The notes under the pieces are model-generated. The model did no database searches and was not told where the DNA came from. It saw only the letters and a program-made list of their open reading frames with translations. A DNA stretch of 64,000 bases, taken from the NCBI GenBank assembly GCA_963575745.1, contig CAUYUJ010018327.1:701931-765930 (forward strand), given 5' to 3'. Shown here in pieces: positions 47,590 through 59,341 of this stretch. Both the position numbers and the translations under genes were made by a program. The DNA is from Prorocentrum cordatum. Lineage: Eukaryota > Sar > Dinophyceae > Prorocentrales > Prorocentraceae. The first letter of the stretch is position 1; each line of letters begins with the position of its first letter.

Positions 47590-48905
47590 CGGGGGAGGGC
47601 CCAGAACTGCGGCCTCAGGTTCGCATGGGGGGCCGGGGGGCTGGGGGGGCCCCAAGAGGGTTCAGAAGGGGCCCCGGACCCCCCCAGAGGCTCCCAAGCT
47701 GGCCCAAGAGGCGCCCAAAGCGCTCCAGGTTGTCTGGAAGGTGGCTGAAGAGCGCACTGAGATGGCTTCTGGACGGGCCACGAGCGCTCGAAGACAGCCC
47801 TAGACTGCTCCTAGACGGCCACAAAAGCATTCAAAACGGTCCAAGAGGCCGCCGAGAAGGCCCTCGAACGGCAAAAATCAAGCATTTCCTATTGGGAAAA
47901 CGCTTCTTTCTTGGATATTTGCTTTTCAGTCCTGCCAGCGGCCGCGACGGCCCCAGAGGCTCCCAAAATGACCCCCGGACGTCCCAAGAGGCCCCCAGGA
48001 GGGCCCCCAGACGGCCTGACGAGAGCTTCAAGGAGCACAACAGAGCCCCAACACGGCCCAAGAGAGTACCCAGGAACCCCGAGTTCCTTACGGAAAAACG
48101 TACATTTCTATGAGATTCGCTTCTTATGTTCCATCGGCGGCCACGTCGGCCCCAAAGGCTCCCCAAATCGGCGCCACGCGGTCCACGAGGCCCCCAAGAG
48201 GGCTCCAAGACAGCCTCAAGAGAGCGTCGAGCAGCACAAGAGAGCTCCAAAACAGCCCGAGAGAGTCCCCAGGGGGCCCGAGGGAGCCACCGGAGGATCC
48301 CTACATGGTCGGAGAGGCTCCATGAGGGCCTCAAGACGGCTCAGCTACCCATGATATGCCAAGAGGGGCTTGGGACAGCCGAAATGGGCTCCCAGGCGGA
48401 CCACAAAATGCCCAAAATGACCCACCCAAGACGGTCCAAGAGGCCGCTGAGAAGGCCCTCCAAGGGCAACAATCAAGCATTTCCGATGGAAAAGTATATT
48501 TCTGGGAGCTTTGCTTTTCAGGTCCACCAGCGGTCGCGACGGCCCGAGACGTTACCTAAATGGGCCCCAAACGGCCCCAGTGGCCCGAAAGAGGGTTCCA
48601 AGATGGGCTGAAGAGAGCTTCAAGCGGCACAGAAGAGCTACAAGACGGCCCAAGAGAGCCCCCAGGAAGCCCGAGGGGGCCACCAGAGGATTCCGACATG
48701 GTCGGAGAGGGCCCCAGGAGGGCCTCAAGACGGATTGAGCTCCCCACGACGAGCCAAGAGGGACCCGGAACGGCCGAAATGGGCCCTCAGACGGGCCAAC
48801 AAAGGCCTCAAAGGACTCCAAAGGTAGGCTTGGAGAGGCTCCAGAGACTGCCACAATGCTGTCCAAAAAGGCTCCCGGCACGCTTCCACTGGGCACCCGT
48901 TTACT
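47590..48905 (-). repeat. CTTGGGGCC-family array in reverse orientation
   Basis: On the + strand the words are CCCAAGAGGC, GGCCCCAAGA and CCCCCAGAG, the complement of the family at 14396-15640. A/T-richer cores with GCTTTTCAG...CCAGCGGCCGCGACGG recur near 47930, 48130 and 48525 at uneven spacing. There is no gene: Arg/Pro-rich readings follow from the repeat. Confidence 0.8.
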
Positions 48906-48929
48906 GGGTGCGCTGAGAAATGAAAGGCG

Positions 48930-49196
48930 GAGGAGGACAAGGAGGAGCAGGAGGAGCAGGAGGAGGAGGAGGGAAGAATGATGATGCTGATGCTGATGCT
49001 GATGCTGATGCTGCTGCTGCTGCTGCTGCTGCTGCTGATGCTGATGCTGATGCTGATGCTGATGCTGATGCTGATGCTGATGCTGATGCTGATGCTGCTG
49101 ATGAGGATGAGGATGAGGATGAGAATGAGGATGAGTTTGAGGATGAGGATGATGAGGATGATGAGGATGATGAGGATGAGGATGATGATGAGGATG

Positions 49197-49287
<91 letters not shown>

Positions 49288-49315
49288 GGAGGATGATGAT
49301 GAGGATGATGCTGCT

Positions 49316-49346
<31 letters not shown>

Positions 49347-49660
49347 AGGATGAGGATGAGGATGAGGATGAGGATGAGGATGAGGATGGATGAGGATGAG
49401 GAGGATGAGGAGGAGGAGGAGGAAGAGCAGGAGACGAGGAGGAGGAGGAAGAGGAGGAGGAGGAGGAGGAGGAGGAGGAGGAGGAGGAGGAGGAGGTGAG
49501 AGAGGAGGAGTAGGAGGAGGAGGAGAAGGAGGAGGAGGAGCAGGAGGAGGACGTGGATGAGGAGGAGTAGGAGGAGGGGGAGGAATATCAGGATAACGAA
49601 GAGGGGGAAGAGGGGGAAGAGGAGGAGGAGGAACATTGTACTTGTAAGATTATCTTGTTC
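48930..49660 (+). repeat. (GATGCT)n, (GATGAG)n, (GAT)n and (GGA)n compound microsatellite
   Basis: Hexamers GATGCT (48978-49120), then GATGAG, then pure ATG triplets (49200-49290), a CTG patch, GATGAG again and GGA to 49500. All six frames are open and meaningless (poly-Asp/Ala, poly-Met/Leu). Confidence 0.9.
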
Positions 49661-50225
49661 TCTGATTCTCTGGCTCGGGGAGGGATGCTGAGGTCGAGGA
49701 GGGAAGGGAAGGGGCGCGCTGGATGACGAGGGCTCAAGAGGAGGAAGGAGGTGAAGTAGGTGAAGGAACACAAGGAGGGACACACCGAAGAGCGGGGAAG
49801 ACAGGGAGGAGGAGGAGAAGGAGGAAAGAAGAGGAGGAGGAGGAGGCGAAGGAACAGGGATCCCTTGCAGGGAAACGCCGACCAGGAAAAGGATGAATCT
49901 ATGATGATTGGAAGAGGGAGAACGGGAAGAGGAGGAGGGTGAGGGGACTGCAGTGGACCGGGGATGATGACGGCGATGACGCTGATGATGATGACGATGA
50001 CTATGCCGACGACGACGCCGACGACGACCAACAACATGTTGATTATGCGGATGATGATGCTGAAAATTACGATGACGCTGATGGCGATGGTGATCACGAT
50101 GCTGATGATGATGGTGATAATGGTGGTCGTTTGTGATGATGGCTGTGAACGTGACCATGACAATGACGATGACGATGAAGATGACGGGGATGATGATGAC
50201 AATTGATGACGATGTTCATGACCCT
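49661..50225 (+). repeat. GGA-rich and degenerate GATGAT stretch
   Basis: Mixed GGA-rich DNA to about 49940, then imperfect GATGATGACG repeats to 50215. No gene. Confidence 0.7.
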
Positions 50226-50269
50226 AGCTAGAACTGGAGCGCGCGAGAAGCGCGCGCGATGGTTCTTGT

Positions 50270-50608
50270 GTGCGTATATATATATATATATATGTATGTA
50301 TATGTCCACGCGGCCAGCACGCACCGCGTAGAGCTCGAATCCAGCTCTTCCGGTATCAAGAAGTCAACGTTCGTGGGACAGTGCCACCCATCCCCGCATC
50401 CGAGCCAGCAGTGCCACCGAAGACGTGCCGATGGGCCCGTCCCGAGGAGCGCTCGTCTGACATCGAATTCGCCAGCTGGGAACACCTCGAGCACGCCAAG
50501 GGTGCACTAGGTTTGACGCCACCGCCGAGAATCGCAGCACGCACGCTTTCAAGCCCCCCCTCGTTCCTCGGGGGATTGGCGCCGATTCCACGCCCAAGTC
50601 CGAGGTGA
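50270..50608 (+). other. Possible short coding stretch, unrecognised
   Basis: After a short TA run, one frame stays open from about 50310 to a TGA at 50606 and reads WARPEERSSDIEFASWEHLE and AKGALGLTPPPRIAARTLSS. It may be an exon or chance; no family was recognised. 50610-50880 holds nothing recognisable. Confidence 0.2.
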
Positions 50609-50879
50609 GCGGCGCGTCGCGCTGCAGACATCATTCTAGAAAACAGAGAGCACACATGTCTAATACGTTGACGTTCAGACGATGCGTCGTCCACTCAGCA
50701 GGAAGATCTGCAGGAGGGTTCCTGCCGTCAGGGAGGACAGCTCTGCGCAGTGAGTCGCGCCAGCTTCGGCTCCTCGACTTTCTCACACTTTGGCAGCCTC
50801 AGATGATTCGGATTGGCGAGGTCCACGTCTTGGCTGTCACCGTGTTCGAGCCGCGAGGTGGGCATAGTGCCAAAGTGAG

Positions 50880-50985
50880 AGGGGTGACGTGAAGAGGGAG
50901 GAGAGGGAGGAGGAAGGAAGGAGGGAACGCGGGGCGCTGTCTCTTCAAGACGAGGACCCACTTCCACATGACTGCTGGGAAAGAA
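50880..50985 (+). repeat. Dispersed repeat, copy 2 (GGA run plus GCGCTGTCTCTTCAA)
   Basis: GAGGAAGGAAGGAGGGAACG, then GGGGCGCTGTCTCTTCAAGA and CGAGGACCCAC, matching 11870-12025 in the same orientation. It is followed by a GAGAGAGA run. Confidence 0.6.
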
Positions 50986-51029
50986 GAGAGGGAGAGAGAG
51001 AGAGAGAGAGAGGAACACAAACATCTGGG

Positions 51030-51650
51030 CGCCTCTTTTGGCCCTCTTGGGACGCATTTCGGAGCCTTGGGAGCGCTCTTGGAGCCATCTTGGAGGAGAT
51101 CGATCAAAGAAGAGGGGGTCCCTAATTTGCCTTGCCCTTCGGGAGCCCCTAAAGTCGCTTCTTGGAGCGCTCATGGAGTGCTCTTGGGCGCTCTTGGGGT
51201 CGTCTTGGGGCTCTGTTTGGCCCCTCATGGGGCCATATTCGGCTATGGTGGAGTCACCTTGAAGCCTCGGAAGGCCATCGGAAGCGAAAAGGCGGGAAAC
51301 CCCAAAAAACGGATGGTCCCACGTTTTTGACGGAATTTAAATTTCCTCGGGGCTTACCTTGGGAGCTCTTTTGGCCACTTGGAGCCGCCTTGAAGCGGTC
51401 TTGGGGCTTCTTGGGGCATCTTTGGGGCCATCTCGAGGCATCTTGCGCTATCTTGAGCCATCTTCAAGGCCATCTTGGGTTCTCTGAGGCCCTCTTGGAG
51501 CCAACTTTGGCCATCTTAGACGCTCCGACCGCTCGCGGAACGCCCCGTCCAGGTCCAGGGGAGGGGGTAGGGGAGGGGTCAAGACTCTTTCCCCGCCCGC
51601 AAGCCGTCTCGCTCACCCCCACCCGCCCTCCCAGCACATACGTAGCAACC
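51030..51650 (+). repeat. CTTGGGGCC-family array plus a defined 3' flank
   Basis: CTTGGGGCC words surround an A-rich core near 51280-51350. The array ends at about 51530 and is followed by GGGGGTAGGGGAGGGGTCAAG, read as two overlapping words: GGGGGTAGGGGAG and GGAGGGGTCAAG. GCAAGCCGTCTCGCTCACC comes next. The same flank follows the array at 61100-61365. Confidence 0.75.
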
Positions 51651-51803
51651 GCCGTCTTCGCCGCCTTCGCCGCCTTCGCCGCCGCCGCCGACGCCGCTGC
51701 CCGCCGCCGCCGCCGCGCCGCCGCCGCCGCCGCCGCCGCTGCCGCCGCCGCCGCCGCCCCCCGCTGCCAAACCGCCGCCGCAGCCGCTGCCGCCACCGCC
51801 ACC

Positions 51804-51834
<31 letters not shown>

Positions 51835-51970
51835 CCGCAGCCGCCGCCGCCGCCGCCGCCGCCCCCGCCGCCGCCGCCGCCTCCACCGCCGCAGCCGCCG
51901 CCGCCGCGCCGCAGCCGCCGCCGCCGCCGCCGCCGACGACGCCGCTGCCCGCCATCGCCGCCGCGTCGCA

Positions 51971-52003
<33 letters not shown>

Positions 52004-52182
52004 CCCCGCTGCCAAACCGCCGCCGCCGCCGCAGCCGCTGCCGCCACCGCCCGCCGCCGCCGCCACCGCCGCCGCCGCCGCAGCCGCCGCCGCCGCCGCC
52101 GCCGCCGTCGCCGCAGCCGCCGTCGCCGCCGCCGCCGCCGCCGCAGCCGCAGCCTCCGCCGCCGCCGCCGCCGCCGCCAAGT
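51650..52182 (+). repeat. (CCG)n microsatellite
   Basis: Over 500 bp of GCCGCCGCC with sparse CAGCCG, ACCGCC and CTGCCAAACC interruptions. One internal block with CCCCGCTGCCAAACCGCC recurs near 51760 and 52005. The very long poly-Ala, poly-Gly and poly-Pro readings are artefacts. Confidence 0.95.
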
Positions 52183-52345
52183 GTACTCTGCATTGTTTTT
52201 TGACAGGGATGGTGGGGGGGGGCGCATCGGGTTGGCTTCGCATGTTCAGAATATGGAGGCAGAGTGTGTTTTGCATTGTTGGTTACAAGGGATGGTGGGG
52301 GAGGGGTGTCATGGACCTTGGTTGGCCCCCGGTCGCCTGGGGGAG
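52183..52345 (-). repeat. TTTTTGACAGGG foldback-family fragment
   Basis: CTCTGCATTGTTTTTTGACA then GGGATGGTGGGG, with a diverged second copy GTTTTGCATTGTTGG 80 bp on. It is related to the repeats at 61555-61990. Confidence 0.5.
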
Positions 52346-54106
52346 GGAGTGTTTATTAATAGGCAACAGTGATAAACCCCCGAAGGGGAAGAAGGGGGTG
52401 GAAGAGGAAACACCCTAGACCACCTACGCCCAGAGGGCTGGTGGGATTTTGGCGGATACATTCTGACTTGAACTGTCATGGCATTGCCAATGGGCTGTGC
52501 GCGGAAGAGAGTGCCAGTGCAAGGTGTTTCTTCCAAACGCGTCATAATGACGGCACAGTTCGACATAAGCTTGTTCGGCTTTTAAGATAGCGTTCCGTCT
52601 TCAGAGAATCGAAAGACCGAAACGGCACAGATCCACGTTGAGGGTGGTGATGTCGGGCAGGTCCAGAACGAATTTGCCCGCTTCAGTGGCCCACGAGCTC
52701 GCCCCAACGGGATGTTCGAACGCAAATGTCCTCCATTGCTGGTGTTGTTCGAGGGCCACTTCGTGGCGAGTCACAACTCTCCCATGGGCTGGCGTATCGT
52801 GATTGTCCAGCGGCTCTCGCTCTGGCTTTCGCATCGCCCGTCGGACTCTCACGTCGCCTCTGTTCTTGAATCTGTCCTTGCACAAACTCACACTCTGAAG
52901 AAGCTGTGCTGTTGAGATGACGCGCTACGCTGGTATTGGAACGGGTCGCGCCTTCAATGGTTGCCTACGTTGGTCCTCTGTTTGTTTGAATTGTCCGGCC
53001 TCATCCTATAACCATTGTTCCGCCGTCCTTATTGCTGTGACAACGGTCCCTTGGCTATTCCGAACAGAACCTCTAGTTCAGTTACCAATGTCCTCCGTTA
53101 TCGAACCAATCGGACCGCAGAAAGTTTCAGCGCGCCTTAGCGACTCTCCGTTATCACTGCCCCCTTCCGATCGGCTCGACGGGTGTACACACTGGTTTTC
53201 CCCTGGCCGCGGTCGGTTCTAGAGCTGCCTGTCCGCTACACAGCGCACTTCTTGAACGAAAACAGAAGTGAAAGCACAGAGTAGATGGAATAGATGAATC
53301 GGATGTGGAGGTGTACGGCGATAAGGTTATGCGGGTTATTCGGCTCGGGCCAAAATGGAAACGGAGGTGAAGCTCCTCCCCATTGTACGTTCAAGCTCTG
53401 GGGATGAGTCTCTGGAGACGGTTGCTACACAATGGTCTTTTGGGGGCCTACTCCCACATCATTCCCTCCCGAATACGCGAGTGCTCCGAGCGTTGGTGAT
53501 TGCTCAGGTGCCCCGGGAAGGGCAAAGAGGATGCGAAACAGCAACACGATGCGGAGGATGCGGAGGATGATGGGGGAGAGGAGGTACAAGGACGGTTGGG
53601 AGTGAAGGAGGGCAGGGGTAGACAGGGTTTCCGCATCGAATGACCATTAATGCTCTCCCGTATTCGCGTTGCCACCGAAGCCAGTCGGGGCGTTTCTTGG
53701 ACCACGTGTTGACGGCAGGCTGGGTTGTGGTCTCGACGCGCGCGTGCCTTGGCAGTGGGGGCAGGTTTCGATTCGGGGCCGTCGCGGGCAGCGACAAGGT
53801 AGAGCGAGGGCGTCGTTGATGTTTGTGGGCGGCAGCGGCGAATCTGGAAGCACGAACTACACTGGAGTCTCGCTTCATCATGCACTGAGTAATGGCTGCG
53901 ACGTTCATAGTTGTCATACGTTGTTCCTCTGTGCAGGCCTGCCTGTCTGCCAGCAGCTCGCCGCCCCACCCTTCACTAAGGCCAGCTTTGCTGACAGGGG
54001 CACGATTCGATTCGATTCGATCCGTGGGCAGCACGTTGGGCCCTCTCTGTGGCCCACGGCCGCTCCGAGCTGGCGGCTAGATGGCATGGCTGGTCGCATC
54101 GCAACC
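52346..54106. other. Spacer without a recognised gene
   Basis: Mostly unique sequence, less GC-rich than the repeat arrays. Open frames are short and fit no family. A TGA at 54107 closes the frame used by the protease downstream. Confidence 0.55.
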
Positions 54107-54256
54107 TGACGTCTTTGTTCGATCGTTCGTTTGTTCGGCTTGTCGGCTTCTTGGGGCCCCGGGCCGTGGCTCTCTGGCCCAGCAAGCCTCAGGCTCAAGC
54201 CTGGCCCCAGCCTTGCACAGCTTGCCGCACACCGCTGCGCCCGTGGGCCCACGGCC

Positions 54257-55471
54257 ATGCGCTGCCGTCATTGGCTCTGGCCCGTGGCCAGCCGCGAGTT
54301 CCTCGCGGGCTTCTGCGGGGCACGGAGCCCACGGCGCAGCCGCCAGTTGGGCGGAACGGCCATTGTCGCGGCTGCCGCTGCGGCCTCCGGCGGTCTGTTG
54401 GCTGAGCGCCCGTCAGTCGGGTGCGAGGAGCGCCCGCGGCGATGGTGGTTGCTTTGGGCTGCAAGGCACCCTGAGCGTGGCGGTCCGCACGCAGGGGACA
54501 CGGCGGAGCTTTTCACGGAGCTCCGCAAGCGCGTCTGCGCCATCCACGGACCGAAGAGAGCGCGAGAGCCAGGGGAGCACACGGCAGCCGACCCCCCGCC
54601 CGCGGACCTGGAGGATCTCCGCGAGGAAGACATGCAGTACCTGGGCAGCGGCTTCCTCTACGGCGAGGGCACGTTCGCCGTGACGTGCGCGCACCTGTTC
54701 GAGGGCCGCGCGCGCGGGGAGCGCCTGCTGGTGCGCCTTGGGGACGCTTGGCTCAAGGCGGAGCTCTGGGCTTCTGCTGCCGCCGCCGACGTGGCCATAG
54801 TGCGCCTGGCGCCCAGCTCGCGGCGCCCCGCGGCCCCTGGGCTCGAGTTGTCGGAGGCCCAGCCTCTGCCGCCGCAGGGCGGCTGGGTCGCCGCCTGCGG
54901 GCACTCGCAGTTCGGCCAGAAGCCGATCGGCGTGGTAGGTCTGGTGAGCCAGCCGCGGCAGTCTTTCCAAGGCCTCCTCGGCGACGTGGAGGTTGGCGGC
55001 CGACTGCTGCAGCTCGCGCTGACGACGTTGCCAGGCATGTCGGGGTCTCCAGTGGTCGACTCGCGCGGCAACGTCCTGGGCATGCTGGCCAAGAAATTCG
55101 AAGAGCACGGCCTTGCCATCCCGGCCGCGCAGGTGGCCCGCGCGGCTCGCGGCCTGGAGCTGCACAGGTCCTGGCGACCTCCCGTCCTGGGGCTCGAGCT
55201 CACAGCCGGCGGCACCCTGATGTGCCCCAAGGTGATGGTCCGCGCCGTGCACTCCGGAGGCGCCGCTGATTCTGCTGGCGTGCACAAGGGCGACTGGCTG
55301 CTGGCTCTGGAGGGTTGCCCCGCGGCGTCTGTCCTTGACGTGCGGGAGGCTCTGGGAAGCTTGAGCGGTGCCGAGGGCGCGACGGTGCCAGTGAGGCTGC
55401 GCATGGAGCGCGCGGGCCAAGTCTTCGAGGTGACGCTTCATGCAGAAGTTCCGCGCCAGGAGCGGTGGTGA
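54257..55471 (+). CDS. htrA: HtrA/Deg-type serine protease with C-terminal PDZ domain
   Basis: HtrA proteases degrade misfolded proteins in the mitochondrion, plastid or bacterial periplasm. An in-frame TGA at 54107 lies upstream and the first ATG is 54257, giving 404 residues in one exon. Residues 1-25 are Arg-rich with aromatic residues, and AIVAAAAAASGGLLA (about 35-49) is hydrophobic, as in mitochondrial HtrA2 (presequence plus anchor). The trypsin-like domain follows: AVTCAHLF with catalytic His146, AADVAIVRL with Asp178, and LPGMSGSPVVD with Ser262. The PDZ domain (about 301-398) carries LGLEL, AADSAGVHKGDWLLALEG and VRLRMERAGQVFEVTL. The catalytic triad is complete. The Ser motif is GMSGSP rather than the usual GNSGGP. 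The first PDZ of two-PDZ Deg proteins is absent, so HtrA2-like is the best fit. Organelle targeting is inferred. Confidence 0.88.
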   Translation: MRCRHWLWPVASREFLAGFCGARSPRRSRQLGGTAIVAAAAAASGGLLAERPSVGCEERPRRWWLLWAARHPERGGPHAGDTAELFTELRKRVCAIHGPKRAREPGEHTAADPPPADLEDLREEDMQYLGSGFLYGEGTFAVTCAHLFEGRARGERLLVRLGDAWLKAELWASAAAADVAIVRLAPSSRRPAAPGLELSEAQPLPPQGGWVAACGHSQFGQKPIGVVGLVSQPRQSFQGLLGDVEVGGRLLQLALTTLPGMSGSPVVDSRGNVLGMLAKKFEEHGLAIPAAQVARAARGLELHRSWRPPVLGLELTAGGTLMCPKVMVRAVHSGGAADSAGVHKGDWLLALEGCPAASVLDVREALGSLSGAEGATVPVRLRMERAGQVFEVTLHAEVPRQERW

Positions 55472-56094
55472 CGTGGCCGCTGGAGCTTCCCCGGCAGCGA
55501 CTGCACTGACTCTCTGCCTGGTGAGCCTTCCTCCATGGACCCGATGAGGACGGAGGTGTCCTCGGCCACACTGCGGCGCTGGCCGGCGCGCAGGCGGCTG
55601 GAACGCCCCGCCGTCGCGGGGGCCTGAGCGTCCGAGGCGCAGTGCGGCGCACCATTCTGACGTCCCCCCCCCCCCCCCGGGACGACTCGTGCGTGGGCAC
55701 CTCGGCCTTGTGCGGCACATCGGGTACCCATGGCATGACATTGAGCGGCCGCACGACCCTGAGAAGCACCGCAGCGGGTCGTGGGGTGTGCCCCCTGGCT
55801 CTGGGCGGCTGGTCCGGCATTGTCAGCACGACGTTGCGATCATGACGGCGGGCATGCCACGGATTTGGTTACCCTTGAGTCGCTCCCGCGCGTGCCGGGC
55901 TGAGGGGCATGCTGGCCGTGGGGCGTGCGGCGTACATGTTTTCGCCTCCTCCTCTCCTTCTCGCCCTCATTCCCCCCTCTCCGCCGCAGGCAGGGGTTGG
56001 CCAGACTTGCTGTAGGGGTTGACCTCCTTTGTCCCAGCTGTCTCACTTTCCGGACCAGGGCAAGTGTGACAACCATTTTCCGCCGCGGAGGTCG
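55472..56094. other. Downstream spacer of the protease gene
   Basis: A run of 14 or so C residues lies at 55665-55678 and a CT-rich patch near 55940-55985. No gene recognised. As is usual in dinoflagellates, no AATAAA signal was seen near the stop. Confidence 0.5.
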
Positions 56095-56560
56095 GGACAC
56101 TCGGGGAAAGAAACACTTGTTGGGGTTCCAGTACCTTCCTGGGCCTTCCTTGGGGGCCATGGAGCTGTTTTGGAAGCCACGTGGAGGCCTGTCGGGGCCT
56201 TCTCAGGGCTGCCTCGTGGGGGTCTCAGGGCCCTCTTGGACCCTTCTTGGGCCCTTTGCTGGGTTCTGTTTGAGCCATGTTGGGCTACCTTTTGGGGCCT
56301 GATCTGAAGGAGCAACGGCGGGGACACCAAACGTAATGGCCATCAGCATACATTCTATGATTTTGCCATTCGTTTTTCGTAATCTGGGAGGCTTCAGGAC
56401 CATCGCGGAGCCATTTAGGTGCAACTTGTGGGCATCATTCAAGCCATCGTGAGCCGTTTGGGAAGACATTGGGTCATCTTGGGTGGTGTTGGATGCTAGC
56501 TTGCACTAAACTGGGCGACGTTGGAACCATCTTGGGTGCCAGGGGGCTGTAGAGGGCACT
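56095..56560 (+). repeat. CTTGGGGCC-family array, short diverged copy
   Basis: Words such as CTTGGGGGCCATGG, GCCATGTTGGG and GGAACCATCTTGGG, interrupted at 56305-56385 by an A/T-richer core (CATACATTCTATGATTTTGC). Same orientation as 14396-15640. Confidence 0.65.
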
Positions 56561-56654
56561 GCAGGTGTGTCTGGGGGTCTCGGGACCCGGGGTCTCGTGT
56601 CCCGGGGCTCTGGATGATGTCAGAGCTCAGTCACCAGGGCGGGGGCGTCAGAAG

Positions 56655-57185
56655 AACAGATGGTGGTGGTGGCGATGACGATGACGTTGACGATGGCAAC
56701 GACGATCACGATGATGTTGATGCTGATGCTGATGCTGATGCTGATGCTGATGCTGATGATTCAAGATGACGCTGATGACGGTGAGGATGCTGCTGATGAT
56801 GACGACGATGGCGATGGCGATGATGATGGTGTTAGTGTTGTTGGTGTTGTTGTTGCTGGTGATGATGACGGAGGTGGTGGTGGGCTGATGGTGATGATGT
56901 CGATGAGGAGGAGGATAATGATGATGATGATGAGGATACTGATGACGACGATGATGATGTTGCAGATGAAGAGGATGATGATGACTACGATGCTGATGAT
57001 GATAATGCTGGTGGTGATGCTGATGTTGATGATGATGGTGATGATGTTGCTGATGATGATGATGCGGATGATGATGACGACGACGTTGCTGATGTTGATG
57101 GTATTGATGATGCTCATGATGATGATGACGATGATGATGATGATGATGAGGAGGAGGAGGAGGAGGACGAGGAGGAGGAGGTCTG
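56655..57185 (+). repeat. (GATGCT)n and imperfect GATGATGAC repeats
   Basis: A GATGCT run at 56715-56757, then imperfect GATGATGAC and GTTGTTG repeats, then (GGA)n at 57148-57180. This precedes composite repeat copy 2. Met/Asp/His/Ile readings are artefacts. Confidence 0.85.
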
Positions 57186-57233
57186 CCTCGACCGTGACGT
57201 GGCCGACATGGTCCAGCAGGGTCGCGGTCGCTA

Positions 57234-58958
<1,725 letters not shown>

Positions 58959-58994
58959 CTAGAAGGTAAACGCGCTCGACGGAGAGGGCAGGAT

Positions 58995-59115
58995 ATGAAC
59001 GAGGAGGAGGAGGAGCAGGAGGAGGAGGAGGAAGAGGGGGTGGAGGAAGAGGACGACGAATGACAGGGAGAAGAAGGAGGAGGAGGAGGAGGTAGAAGAA
59101 GAGGAGTAGGAGGAG
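58995..59115 (+). repeat. (GGA)n microsatellite upstream of the WW-Yip1 gene
   Basis: GAGGAGGAGGAGCAGGAGG repeats end about 230 bp before the ATG of the next gene. The rest of the interval is unique, with a pyrimidine-rich TCTTTCTCTCTC at 59226-59237 that could serve a splice acceptor. Confidence 0.75.
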
Positions 59116-59341
59116 CTGGCGGGCGGCGGATGCGGGCCAGCAGCATCCCGTCCTTCTACCAGCTTTAGCCGTCATGAGCGCGCTCCATTGTGCTACGCAA
59201 GCGTTGTTGATCCTCCTACACTGACTTCTTTCTCTCTCATCCGTCGTCTTTCTCCTGCTTCCTCCTCCACATGCCAGCCATCCATGAGCCAGCCCCGAGC
59301 CGCCACCCCGCGCAGGCGCTCCGGCCAGCGGGTGGGCCGCC

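Noticed and set aside
48725-50158. Minus-strand frame of about 480 codons rich in Ile, Leu and Ser
   Set aside because: Spans GAT, GATGAG and GGA repeats; no domain outside the repeats.
51464-52276. Poly-Ala/Gly/Pro proteins over (CCG)n
   Set aside because: Triplet repeat with no flanking coding signal.
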